From the NCBI GenBank assembly GCA_947579665.1, contig OX388347.1, forward strand, positions 37,828,943 through 37,892,942: a stretch of DNA of 64,000 bases. Reading direction: 5' to 3'. Position 1 is the first letter of the stretch, and each line of letters begins with the position of its first letter. The translations under genes were made by a program, and so were the position numbers. This DNA comes from Sympetrum striolatum (lineage: Eukaryota; Arthropoda; Insecta; Odonata; Libellulidae). Positions 10,771 through 24,000 of this stretch are shown here, in pieces. The notes under the pieces are model-generated. The model made no database searches and was not told the DNA's origin. It was given only the letters and a program-made list of their open reading frames with translations.

Positions 10771-13700
10771 TATCTCAGAACTTGGCTGAGGGTTAATAGG
10801 TGTTCCATGGTAATACGTAATTCTCTCAAAATACTTGCGCTGATAAATTTTATGGTTCCCTACGGAGGCTATTTACCAATAGTTACATATTCGTCAAATC
10901 GGAAGTTATCTACGAAACAGGAATTAGTCAATTATTTCTGGATCGCATAAATGGAGAATTCGCTAAGGAGATGCAGAGCAACGGATTTTAAACACATAAG
11001 TACAGAGAAAGTGATATAGAATTGTCACCCTAGTTATTTTAGTTTTCAGGGGGATCACGGATATATTATAAACTTTTTTTTCTTTCTTCGCCGGTTTTTC
11101 TTCCCTTTATTTTCATATCAGTATAGTTATCTCTATTCTTTATTAACTCACCAAGTTACAGAAATGTTTACCGACATAAATATCTTTTACCACAGAAGTT
11201 TATTGTATTTGTTTCTCAAAATATCATTGCACATTATTTTCCCACTATTTGCCTTTCTTAGAAATCCTGTATAATTTTCTGTCATATCTGTCTACTTGCT
11301 TGTTTTTGTTGTTTTCTAATCATCCATTCTCTTTTGAGTCCATATCTCATCCTTACATACCTTGATAACTCACTTCGAGCATCACAAGAAATTTATCCAT
11401 GAGTTTTTAGATCTTTGTCCGTTATGAATTATTAATAAAAATGTATATAATAATTATTCAGTCCTACCCTCATAGATATTAGCTTCAGCTCTATGCATCG
11501 TTGACATGATCGCTTTTGTATTCCATCAAGTGGATAGAATACTTCTAATAATATTTGATTCCATGATAATAAGAGATAAAAGTCTCCCTTTTGCAACAGG
11601 ATCGCATTTTTAACAACTTCGTAAAGATATTCCTGAGAAAGATTTTAGCATCAAATGAGTTAACAAATTTATAGCATGAATTCATATAGGTACGTATATT
11701 AAAAATTCCATTTCCATTTGGAGTCAAATTTTCCGATCAAAAAAACTCGAACTGATTAATTTTTGGAAAATAGTTTTTCTAAGAATCAATTTTCTTAGGA
11801 ATGCCCTTTCAAAGATTTTATCTTCTTAGGTTTGATTTTCGAGATAATGACCACCTTTTCCATCGAAGTTGTAGAAAAGTCCAGCTGAAAAATAATAAGA
11901 GATATGAGAATCCTTATGACATATCTTTATTACTCCTTGTAGATACGCAAATCACTGTCTACATATAAATGGATCTTTTAGAATTGACAGATATAAAATA
12001 CAAGTTTACATAGAAAAGATTTGAGTGTACGATTTCATATTTCAGAACATTAGAGCGTACTTAGCAAGCATCATTGTTATTATTTCAAATAGTATCCCGT
12101 TATTCCGCAATATATCTGCAATAACTGAGCTGAGATTGACATAATGTAATCAATATCTCATTTTCACTATATCTGCACTCCACTGATGCGTCCGATTTTT
12201 TCTTAACTCTCACGCCGCCAGATCGACCAGTCTAGAACGTAACCTCAGACAATCAAACTATCCTAATGACATTGGATATTTCTGGTCATCGACGGAATGC
12301 GAGATTTTGTTTATTGTTGGTTTAATACTGCTGGGCTGCAAACGTTCGGATGGTTTGATATAAGTGAAAATATTTGCACTGATGCTGAGAGATCGGTTTG
12401 GTTTGAGTTGGTTTAGCTAGATTGAAATTACGGTAGTAGGGTCGTTCCAATTCAATCAGTTTGTAATTCATTTTCATTTGTTGTCGGAGGTAAGCGTATA
12501 GCGTATACCCAGAGAATAACAGTGGAAAATCAATGATTTTGACAGTATTCCTCTGTTATCGAATGTTATATATTACTCTCCATAAAATGCTTGGAAGTTG
12601 ATGTTGAAATAGGATAATGTAGATGATAAGTAGAGTTGCAAGATTGATATAAAGTATTTATTGGTAATGATGATTTAAAATTAAAATTTGAAATACTGGA
12701 ATCTGTCAAATAATGCTCATGATATGGGCAAAGGTGAAAGTTTCAATATTTTTCATCAATAAATATTACATTGTCAATTATATCCAAAATTAGTGAATAT
12801 GCAGCAGTATGAATGATGGTTTCACTAAATTGTATGTATGCTTATGTCTGTTGTAAAAACCCTTACACCTGAATGGAACATGGCATTACTTATTATAATT
12901 CCAAATTTTAAAATTTGAAGCATGTTATAATTAGAGATTCAAAGGTTAGACTTGGAAATTAATTAATATTCAATGGTCTGACTTAGTGGAAGGTAGGACA
13001 ACTCTATGCGCAGTACGTTTTTGTGGAGTTCTTACTGTATCATTTCATTAACCATCCACTAGTTGAGAGAGAGATGCATTTTTGATATGGTGAATTGGTT
13101 ATTTAAACTTATTCTCGAGGGACATCTCTAATTGCAATTTTATCATAATAGTTAAAGAATTCAGATGAAACGAATATTATTTCGAAACATAAATATCAAG
13201 TGCGATAAGGATATATGTGTTTTCTCTGCTGTTCATTGAAGTTTTCTTGACTACCAAGAGCCTTCCTTTGTTGGATCTGTTTGAGATGCTATAAATAATT
13301 CTCTGTAATCTTTGAAAATATCTTTTCTTTGATCTCACGTCGAGTTTGATTTAGAAAATCACAAATTAGTATATATTATAGCCTCAGGATTAAAATTAAT
13401 TACTTTCAATCAAATGTATCAGTTTGATTAAGGAGTAGCTCTAAGATTTCAATCAAACGAGCAATCGCGTAGCGGAACGCATCGGATTGAGTGATTGAAA
13501 GCCTTATGAATGAAATCGATTGATAATTTTACAATTTATGCACCCCATAAAGTTCTATAATTTCTTTCTTGACACAATCGATCGATTATTTCAATGCTAA
13601 TGTACGCAAAAGGCATCATAATTTCTTATCGATGCATCATTTCGTGAAAGATACTTTCAGAAGTGCATGGACGTGTATCCGCATCAATACCTCCGAGATC

Positions 13701-14719
13701 TCTACAATTGTCGAATCTCGCAACTTGTTGAAGCACTTGCTATACGAGTTCGATTTTTTGCCGTTCGCCTTCGCAGCATTGATAAATTACCCACAACGCA
13801 TTACTCTTCAGTATACGTCATTTTCAAATCGGTAAAAGGGAACCCATTCGATGTATGGACCGACATTTTTAAAGGCTGTCAATTACGTCATAAATCGTCA
13901 CGCGAGAGATGAATAATCAATAATCGATCGCCTAAACTTTGTGTATGTCCATTGAAAACTCCCGCGCGGTGCACTGCGAGATGCCTTCCATTTTGTGTTC
14001 GTCGCCTAAAAAGTAGGAAGGAGAGAAACCGCGCCAAATAAATCGCTTTTGGACATTCATCGTGAATCGGTCGGTTGTAATTTTGCGAAAGAAGTCTTTT
14101 CGAAAACATTCCTCGGTGCTTTTTTCAGTTACGTCTCTTCCGATCCCCGATTGATTTATGTCTCGGTCGAGGTGATAAATTACTTTTATTTGCGATTTGC
14201 AAAATTTGTATTCGTTTTGTCAATATATGACGCTGCATTTTTATGTGATTTTTGTTTAGCTTATTATTATCGATGCTAGCAAATGGAAAAACTTTTCGAT
14301 GTGTATTCCAAATGATAGGTAGTTATAGCGAACTTTGAAAATACGTCAAAAAGGTATTTGCTCTAACTTAACATACAAGAATAATTTTGGATATCAAAAA
14401 CATAGTAATACACATCGGAATGTGTATTTTGGAAGACTTTGCCGATTACTTATGGTTTAAGGCAACAGTAATCAGAAGTAATTTTTCACCATTATGGGAC
14501 GAATAAAAAATGAAAAGTTTCAGAAAATTTATATTGTGACCTGCACATCTGTAATAACTAAGCCTTTACCCAGAGTTTATTCCGTATGAAATCGTTGTTT
14601 TGCCTTTAGGGAGCCACCATAAATACAGAGTAATTGTTTTATAATTCCTTTATTTAATCAAAGAAACATTAATGAGTGGTGGTAAACGTTGAATATAGAG
14701 ATGTGACATAAAGTCTAAG
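10771..14719. other. AT-rich DNA, no gene seen
   Basis: A long AT-rich block. About 13440-14120 is mildly richer in GC and holds overlapping short frames on both strands (13569-13912 plus, 13888-14109 minus), with no recognisable protein. No element with clear ends was found. Confidence 0.45.
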
Positions 14720-14812
14720 AAGTGAAAAATAGCGACGTGAATTGTACTCGAACACAAGTTTCCCATTTTTCGGCAGGTATTCTAACCGCTATACTAACAT
14801 ACTGCGTCGATG
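14720..14812 (-). repeat. tRNA-derived SINE, family A, copy 2
   Basis: The minus strand carries a box A-like TTAGTATAGCGG and a box B-like TGTTCGAGTAC, joined by AATACCTGCCGAAAAATGGG. It aligns with copy 1 at 815-905 across the tRNA head and into the AAGTGAAAAAT block beyond box B. It also aligns with copy 3 at 37.2 kb, which shares TTCTAACC next to the box A region. Box B has lost part of its consensus, which argues for a dead copy. Confidence 0.6.
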
Positions 14813-16301
14813 TTACTCAGTTAACGGGGTGCTTTGATAGCAAGGCAAGTGGTGCTCCACATAGAGACACTAACCACTTCCAGATGTCTTGATCGTTGCA
14901 GCCGGCTCACAAAGCGATGTTTAAAGTATTCTTCGCATAGGAAAGAAACAAAGATGGGGAAAGGAGGTAAAATTCGCACATATCCTTAAGTTCTAAGTAT
15001 AAACAGAGGTGAATTTTTCCTTGGGAAAGATAAATTATTTTCCCATAGTATTTCATTCAGGTAACATATGTTTGAGGGAGAAAAAATATGATTTATCAGA
15101 GAGAGATTCATCAGAATTTTCTCCGGAGATGGCATTTCACGGCTACTTATGTCTGGTGAATTTTAAGCAGATTTTGTTTAAGTGATACCATAGTTCACGC
15201 AGTAAAATATTCATTTCATTTATCATAGAATAACGTGGAAGCGTCTTCCTCTGCTTATCCTTTCCCCCGCAAGAAGGCTTTTCTTGATGAGGTTCTGCAC
15301 ACTTAGCGTGAGGAAGAGGGTACCGCGGTGCAACAAGTAGACCAATTTCCAAGTCTTTCATCTCCAGAGCACGTCCGTACATCAGCACTGCTCGCATCTC
15401 ACGGTCGACTTGAGAGCTACATTCATTTTTCATTTACTCCTCCAATTCTCTAATATAGGAGATTATTTCGAGCCAACCTGGATCATGGTATTAATTTTAT
15501 AGTCTTTGCGATAGTGGTGGGGAAGTAGGGTCTTTCCTCATCCCCTTTATACCCTCCGCATCTCCAGAATACCGGCTCATACCTTTTCTTCATTAGAAGT
15601 GATGATTTTCCTTCGAAAGGAGAAAATAACTACTGGTTTCTTCTTATATAGAGGAACTCTCTTCTTCCCTTCCTCCTAGATAAAATGTTCTCAGCCTATA
15701 ATAAATGTTTGTAAATGTTAATTAGTATGGAAGAAAGTGAGATGTTACATTATGCGGTAAAAGGCTCATACATGGATTCTTCAGTGGAATAATATAAGTA
15801 GTGAGTAATTTATAAATTTATTAACGACATGATCCTCAGAATTACTTTCAGCTAAAGGAACAATTGTAATCAGTAAAGGTTTTCAATCCATACATAAGAT
15901 TCATGAATTTTAATATTAATTATACATTTTATTTTATTTCATGTTCCTTTTAGACTATCCACGTTATTTAGAAATTAATCTTTGCTCCTTAAAAAAATAA
16001 GTGTTATGATAGCGTTTAGCGATGCGTAATTGGGAACTAGACACTATATTATGTAAGCTATCTCTAAAATCTGCAAGCTAATTATCTCATGATTTTGCGC
16101 CGAATAGTTTCATCTGTTAGTTCTGAATTTAAGCAATCTCAATTATCCATTTTAAAATGCTTTAAAATTAAAAAGAATCTGCATTGTTTTAGCTGAAATA
16201 ATGTTTAAAAATTTAAAATTTTTCAATACAATGCAGTTTAGTTTATGCCAGTTATTGAAATAGAATTTTAATTCCATTTTGCTCGTACCCGTGATTTCAC
16301 T
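14813..16301. other. Mostly AT-rich DNA, no gene seen
   Basis: About 15230-15430 is richer in GC and holds a 96-codon minus-strand frame (15143-15433) that I cannot relate to any family. There is no clear splice context, so it is left as a chance frame. The remainder is AT-rich without a recognisable element. Confidence 0.4.
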
Positions 16302-16514
16302 CTAGGATTTGATGGCCGCTAACATCGAAATACACATAACTAATAATGTATCATTATTCATGTTCATTGTGTGGTCATCCATAGTTATTTTATGATAATA
16401 GGATATAATTCTATATCGTAAGAATAATTTCCGGAATAATTGTCTGTATTTGAAGTCACTTGCTACAAGCCTGATTTGAGCCTCAACTTCTTCACCATGA
16501 CAAATATAGATAAT

Positions 16515-16640
16515 TAACTTAAAAAGATAAGTTTGAAATTCTTTGAGTTTGTTATTGATTGCTCCCATGCTAAAGCCCACACAATCGATATTATCTACCA
16601 CCATACTCAGTTCTCCCACACAGGCATTCTTCTACCAAAA
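16515..16640 (-). pseudogene. Possible degenerate non-LTR reverse-transcriptase fragment
   Basis: The minus-strand frame covering 16302-16619 begins MGELSMVVDNIDCVGFSMGA and continues INNKLKEFQ. The order resembles the region of non-LTR reverse transcriptases in which a YADD-type catalytic motif is followed by ID-[IV]-VG-R-S and a short amphipathic helix. Here VVDN would stand in for YADD, so the catalytic Asp pair is broken. Downstream residues no longer match the family. The similarity is by eye and short, so a chance frame is a real alternative. Confidence 0.3.
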
Positions 16641-19319
16641 GCATTGGATAGGAACTAAGAGGACTAGGGAAGATGTCATTTAGGTTATCATTGCTTCAAT
16701 CACTGATCCAGTATAAAATACAGAATTCAAATTAAGAGCAGCACAACGAATCCATGAATAAACGTATTTTATAGCTTTCAATAAAGAGTGACTGAAATGA
16801 ATGCTAATATTCCGTTACAGTAACACCTTGGTAGTTTTTATGTAATCAAATTCAGAAACAAGACAGACAAAATCAAATAAGTGTTACATTTTCCACATCT
16901 TTTCCTAAAAGACGAATGAAAAATGCTACATTAATCAAATTATTATTGTAGGAATTCAACATATTATAGGATATGGAATAGTTGTACAAAAAAGTCGCTC
17001 TTCTCGCACTAACAGGCCTTTTGAATGCTTTCCAGCAATCGAGGAGCTTAAATTATTCTAATCTTAAAATAGTCGACCAGCCAAAAGTATAGTTCATCAC
17101 TATGAGGGTGAAGGAAATGAAATTCTAATGTACTGGGTTTACTGCGGTAATTCCATTGATATATGAATGACTTACACTATTTTAATAGCAAGAGAATAAT
17201 AGTATGCTCTCAATTTGATAAAATAGAAAAAGTTACGTTTTCTCATAAACGTAAATTGTAACATTAATCATCCATTTCAATTTAGATGTAAATATAAAGA
17301 GTTTCAGTATAGGAAAATGCATCAGTTATTTGTTGTGATTTCTAAGAGCGTCCACGTTTTACTCTAAATAAATACTTTAAATCGGAAGCTTTTTAGCTCC
17401 TCCTTACTACTCACACTACTAGATTGAACTAAGACCATATTTTCAACTATGCCTAATGCTTTATCCTAAAGACCAGCCACCATCAGCTCAGGCTCATTTA
17501 AGTGAAACTGAATGAATTCTTCGTAATCTAAGTTATATAACATAGACTTAAATATGTGAGTGCGAACGTCACTTCTGAAACCGGAATGGGTAGCATTACC
17601 TCATGTTCATGAAAGCCGCGTTTATATATCGGCAGGTGCACTTTTCAAGTTTCCTAGCAACAGCACATGCCGTTTCGCATTTACATAATTGCATAAAATT
17701 ATACATTTCGCAATCTGACACCTTAATCTTGGTGAGTTTCCAACGCGGAGTGACGTACATGCACCCGTCGTGATGGAAATATCCGGTTTGATGACAAATG
17801 TCACTCAGAAATTTCCACTCTTCGGCTACATCACGGCTTTTTTTGCGATTTCAAATCAGAAAGACGGATTAGGCCTTCGACCACAGCGCTGGTGAAATTT
17901 TTGGAGTTTATCTCAATATATGGATTATACTCATCCCTCTTATAGTTATTTATAAAGAAAATATTCCTTTATAATATGTGAACAACTATTTTTGTATTTT
18001 AGGGCTCCACGTTTTTCATTCCCTCATTAGTTATCTTGCCTTAATTATAAGATAATTACTTTTTCGTGCTACTTCCACCCCAGTACTTCAAGTTCAGTAT
18101 TAAAAACATTAGGGGAAGTATTTTAATAAAAGTAATCAATTGTAGTTATTCTAATTATTTTAATGGTACTTTGGACAGGCTTTCCCATTTTTATGACGAT
18201 TCTTGAATGATATTTCTTCTGTCTCTGTAAAATTTTCTTCGTCATTATTACAGTTATGATAGCACTACTATTCTTAAAATTTTTGGGGAAACATTCGATA
18301 TTGAAGATTGTATTTTATTGTTTTCATTTCTTGAAACAAGATTTAGTCTTGTCTACGTTACAGCATTCAGGTTCTTTGAGTTATGAACTAAAATTATGAT
18401 ACAATTTTCCGTTAAGTTGAAATATTCTCTACTTCGCTGGAGTTTAATTTCAGAGTGATCATCTATTCCATCAGTTCAGTTGTTTGTTTTCCTTAAGGTT
18501 TACATAGTTTAGGTGAGAAATAACTTGTTGAGTAGGCGCGGTAAAAAGTACCATTCGTCTCTGGAGGAGAATTCCGCAATGGTCATCTTCCAATGCATTA
18601 AGAGCTGTGTTAAGTGATATAATACTGGGCCATTCATTTACGAGGAAAGATATGAGTAGAATGAGCTCTTTTTCTAAAGTCTTTACATGATTTTTGGATA
18701 AAATTCTTGAATTCGTTCTTTGCATTTACATATGAAATTAGAAAATTTTTATGACCTTTGTTTTAGTTTTCTTCTTCTTCTTTAGTATTAGTGTTTAATT
18801 TAATCTTCAATGGCTTCAATCCAATTTAAATATGCGGATTCATTTCACTGGAAATTCTATAATATGGGCTTAATGAAATAAAGTACTGCATTTATACGTG
18901 TATAGAACTCAGAAATTTAACATTCTCAAGGAAACAATGATTAAGTAAAGCGTAAATTCGTAGAACTCAACACAAATTTTGCAGGAGAAAATGCTCAGTA
19001 ATTTCCTGTGGAATGTTTATTATAGTGTGAAAAATGTTTTGTAGAGATTAATAAGTATTCTTTCTTTAAACATGAGAACATTCAAGGTATTTAATGCTTC
19101 TCATTTCAAGAATTCATAGGTTTCGGAGATTGTGATATCGAATTAAATTTTTGGGTGATAGTTCTTGGAATGAAATATTTACAAGGATATTTGAATATGA
19201 AGAATGTTTCTTCTTAATACATGAACGAAGTATGGTTTTAGTCGCAAATAAAACCGCTGTTGCTCAGATTTTGATATTGCTGGAACCGTACTCAATTATT
19301 TTATTGCAGTCTCTCATAC
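16641..19319. other. AT-rich DNA, no gene seen
   Basis: AT-rich with scattered short frames only, for example an 84-codon minus-strand frame at 18471-18725 without recognisable features. About 17560-17900 is slightly richer in GC. Confidence 0.45.
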
Positions 19320-20110
19320 TGGCACGGTTCGACTTGGCGACATACACCTCCGTTTGTCATGTTCTCTTCGTGACGTAGTTTCACGTCGTAGAACCCGAAT
19401 AGGGGTTAATTCCTTCAGCAACCCCCGCGGATCGGTCCTTGGGCTGGATGGCCACCGTTGCTTCATGCCTTTTGTTTGTCCAACTTCCTCCCCGCGTCGA
19501 CCTCATTTCACAAACGGACAAAAACAGAAAAAAGAGAAAATATGATATCCTCTTTCATTTCTCGACTCCCCCGTTCGATTCCGCGAGACGGACAAAAACG
19601 TTTGAAAATGTTTTCCATGCGCTCATGCAGTGTGTCTCGCGCCCCCCACCCCTTCCTCCCCCTTTCCCCCACCCCTTCTCACTCACATACATTCCGCGAT
19701 GCGCATCCAATCGTAACGGACACCGCGATCTGAAATAGAAGAGCACCCGGGCGAGACTGATGGAAGAGAGGGAGGGAGGCCTTTTGCCCCGTCCCGCACG
19801 TATATATACAGTGTAGGCTTCAACACACCGAACCCCCCCCCCCCCACACACACAACACATCCGAGCCACAGTCCCGCTCATCCCAAACGGGTCAACCAGG
19901 GATCGAATCGACTCCCTTCGCCGTCTTCTCCCACACGCCCGCTCACATAAACACGCCCAGCTCGTCCGGCCGCACTCCGCAATTTCCACGTCGCGGACGA
20001 GCGACAAGCGGAGATAATTTTTTTTCCGAACGCGCAACCGACGCAAACAAAATGCATTTTTTTGTGCAGCGCCTCTCTCTCTCTCTCGTTGCCTTTTCCC
20101 CAAGTTCCGA
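19320..20110. other. GC-rich, pyrimidine-skewed island
   Basis: High GC and CpG with long CT-rich runs on the plus strand (about 19470-19700), a C13 tract followed by CA repeats (19833-19858), and a CT microsatellite near 20074-20090. A 182-codon minus-strand frame (19555-20103) and several plus-strand frames overlap here. All are Arg/Ser/Pro-rich shadows of composition. The sharp fall back to AT-rich DNA at both edges matches the other islands. A regulatory role is inferred only. Confidence 0.4.
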
Positions 20111-20675
20111 ATATTATATACATATAGATTTATTTATATTTTTATGCACATATTCGCGAATAAAATGAAATAAAGGTGTACATATATACAGAACAAACGG
20201 AAGTCATTCTGAAGGAATTAACGCGAGGAAAATGGGACTTGATTGTTCAGAAAGGAATTCATAATCATTTTAGAAATTCGGAAAGGGTTCTTATTTTTCT
20301 GATGCGTGCACCTTCTGCCACTCGCCAAGACGGTTTTCAGGGTATAGGAGTAGAAGAATTTTTTGATCCTTTTTTTGGGCTGTGACAATTATCGGCAGTA
20401 TATCGGTAATATCTTGGAAAACAATCGCTACGACTCGGAAATCATCTCAACTTCAAATGATCTTACATATCTCCAGTTATTGCTGCATACGACTTCCATA
20501 TACTCGACGGCATTGTTTGCGAGGGCCATATTCGTCCGTTTTATGGTATTTAAGGCACTCTATCCTCACTTTTTCCATGTTTGCGATTTTCCATTTACTG
20601 TGATGGGGAAATATATATGCTACAGTTTGGCGTCCAACCCAAGACCATTATGTGAGATCTCTTGTAAACTTAATG

Positions 20676-21071
20676 TTCTAAACCAGTGACTTCCAAAGTG
20701 GGCAATAATGCCCTCCTAAGGGCGCTATAGCAATCTAAGGGGGCACTTGATAATAAAGTATTTTATTCCCATTTGATCATATTTTCATTACTTCTAAATT
20801 GACTGGACTAGGCAGTTATTTAATATCAACTATAATGATTTGGATTCCATTTATATACAATTTACTGTACTAGGCAAAATAGACTACTAATTAAATATCA
20901 ACTGTAATGATTTGGATGTTTTGAGCATTGTAGCTTTTATTTTGCTTTTTATATATTCTTTGGATTTGGTCTAACAGAAAACTTTTTTATGGATGCCGGT
21001 TGGGATTGGTGGCGGTGGTATGGAATTAAGGGGCGGCTTCGTGAAAATGTTTGGGAAGCACTGTTCTAAAG
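20676..21071. mobile_element. hAT-type miniature transposon (MITE), 380 bp, with target duplications
   Basis: The element proper is 20684-21063. It starts CAGTGACTTCCAAAG and ends with the complement of CAGTGCTTCCCAAAC. The flanks are TTCTAAAC (20676-20683) and TTCTAAAG (21064-21071), an 8-bp target duplication with one mismatch. CAGTG termini followed by CCCAAA and a GGGCG-type subterminal region are typical of hAT non-autonomous elements. Inside, a unit of about 62-72 bp is duplicated: ACTAGGCA occurs at 20807 and 20869, each followed by AATATCAACT and TAATGATTTGGAT. There is no transposase coding, so movement would have depended on a relative elsewhere. Confidence 0.8.
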
Positions 21072-24000
21072 CATGTTTCTTAACAGCGTCTTTGATGAAA
21101 ATTATCCATCTTTTAGGCAAGTACATACATACTTAAAAAATATAAAATTTCGAAAATAGGCTCAATATATTTTTACTGGAAAAATCGAGATTTAGAAGCT
21201 CCTGGTATCGAACCCATGATAACCAGGGCCGTTATCTCATTTTTAGATGGTTTCTAAATTGGGTGTATACGACATGAAAACGCAAAGTCAATGACGAATC
21301 TTGTTTTGGCTGTGATTGTGTATTCTATAAAGTCAAGAAGCGTATATTTATAATAGAAAATGTGTATGTACGGCAAATACCGCATAATAACCTCATACAA
21401 AAGAGGTTTACTGATTAGCGAATATATACGCAGAGGCAGGTCTCGACGCAGCTATATGCTCAAAGAAATCACTTGGCTACAGTTCTTTTCCCAGACACGC
21501 TTACACTTAGAAAAATATTAAAAAGGTTACTTTGAGGACGTGAATCAATGCTTCGGGATTATAATTTTGGAATGTATTTTTTCTTTAACGTGTCACCTGT
21601 TTTCTCATTTCGGAGTATGTAGGGACATTTTTCTTTCTTCCAGAATAAATATAATTTAAGCTGTTTTGAATAGATGCAATGATCTACCAAATGTAATTTA
21701 ACAATCAGGACTGTTATCATTGGAAATTGTTAATTCGCTTCTAAATATTTTAATAAGTAAAATGTATTTTGGGTACCGTAAATACCAATCCGTTTTTTTA
21801 TCTTGACTACATTTTAAACCAATTAAGATCAATTAATTGAGATTTTTTATGGAAAAATTTAACCACGGTTTCAACTTTCAAATATTAATTGAAATGAAAG
21901 AGAAGAAAGCTGTTCATGTTTCACTCGGTCGCATTCAGGAACTATCATCGAAAATTTCTTTTGAGTCTAGGATAAATCTTTCTCTCAGAGTAAAATGCAA
22001 TGAAAAATTAGGGGAAAAAGCTAAATTATACGCCTCCAAAAGATTGATTTGTATCCTACTTGTGTCCACTATTTATTCCAAATACCTTTTATTGGCTGTA
22101 CCAGAAAAATTATTGCGAAACGACAAAAAAATAAAATCAAATTAGTTTTACGTTATTTTTTTATAATTTTTCAATACTCTTGATCATTAACCCTACCTTA
22201 TTGAACGTTCAAACTTTTTCCACATTTTATTCTATTCACTTCAAATACTCTAACTCGCTTACTGCAATAATAAGATCCTTCATCTATCATGGATTTTGTA
22301 AATCTTTGAAATTGATTACCCTTTATTCCATTATTGACTATTTTTTCTCATCTTACAATTAGCCATCTCTTTCAAGTACAACATTTATTATGCAACTATA
22401 TGGTTTCCAATTACTCTGACATTCACAAATTCTCTAGGTTCCATCTCTAAGTAGATGCTGTAAAGACAGGGTCATATTTTTGTCTTATTTCAATTGTGAT
22501 ACCAATTTTTCCATAGATCTTTAATTTTTCATTCTTTCCAAATATTTTAAATATTTTGTTGATACTTTTAACACCCATATCCCTCACTATGAGTGGATCT
22601 TTGCGCGGGCCTCTGAAGCTAAATTTATGGTTTATGGTAAGTATTGCGAGTAATAGTGTGTGTGTGTAGAATACATGTCATTGTTCCTTGTATTCAGCAG
22701 ATACTGTATTGACAGATTTTGCAATATATTCGAGGTAGAGGGCGAAAATTATGATGGATTCGTACTATTTTTAATCTACTTTTCCAGCTTATATTATAAT
22801 AATTTTCAGACATGCTTAATATAAAATAAATGCGTTTATAGGTATTTTCTATAGGTATGATGGTATTTGGCATTTTTCTGAGTGTTGGTCAAGGAGAACA
22901 TTTTCGGATGTAGTACATACTAAATCCGGAATTGATTTTATCCTAAATTGGAAAAATATTATTATTTCAAGTTAAATCATTGCTCTAAGATAATGATTTA
23001 TATTTAACAACGCTAGAGGAATAAAACATTTTTATCGGATTGTAGTAGGTAAGCTTCTTGTGACCAATTTATTTATTCACTTTGATATGCTTGCTCTTAA
23101 AAATACAGCCTGCTCATCTTAATGTAAACGTTTTCCAATCCAACTAAATAGCTGTTCGTTCGGATTCAGAATATAGATATGAAACTTAAATTAATTAAGA
23201 AAGAAATAGGAGAGAAGAGAAATAAAGAAAACATTTTAATGAATTATGACATCTAGGTGGAGTATTTAGGAAAATAGCACAGCAGCAAAATATCGAATTA
23301 TAGAGCCGGAGTATGATAATTTGAATTCTACAAAGAGCTTATAAATAACTTGTAAAATCAACTAATTTTTATAACAAAATTCAGAAGTGGAGAATTAGTT
23401 TAAGGAGTTACAAAAGAGGTGACGATCATTATACTGAAATACAGTTACTGCAAATGTTATTTCAAATATAAAAAAAGTAATGTGTCACACTAAAGTATCC
23501 AAAAACTAACAAATTAAGTCAAAAAATTATGGTTTCATTTAAAGATAACATCAGAATATCGATATTTTGTGCACAGTTGATGAGATCACCAAATAAGACA
23601 AAAATAAACGACACCAAAAAGATGAAAAAATTTCCGAAAAACAACTCTTGAGCATAAATGAATTATCCACTGTATTCAGAAAAAATGCTGACAATGCTTG
23701 AATGTATGAAGAACGAAACAATGCTGGAAATATTAAGCTTACAAGTTAGCGTAGTTTTAGTCGATTGCTAGTTAGATATACGAATGGTAAAGTAGATTGA
23801 TGAATAGAATGGTAAGGACTGTGTCAGTATCTACAAATTAAATATATACTCCTGGAGCAATCGTACCTTGGATTACGTCCGATACAGCTAGAGACCAAGC
23901 TACAGCGACAGCAACAACTTTCCGGTATGTTGAATCTTGCGGGCATCCCTGGACTTTTTCATTTATACCGAAAAATGAAAACTGTCTAAAATTTTGAGTT

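Noticed and set aside
15143..15433. 96-codon minus-strand frame with balanced composition
   Set aside because: No recognisable family, no clear splice sites, and the GC rise covers only part of it. Kept only as a note.
19555..20103. 182-codon minus-strand frame
   Set aside because: Arg/Gly-rich low-complexity chain antisense to CT-rich DNA, overlapped by several plus-strand frames. No domain or splice support.
21196..21240. Another tRNA-like copy near GGGTTCGATACC
   Set aside because: Only the box B side is recognisable. It does not align with families A, B or C outside that.
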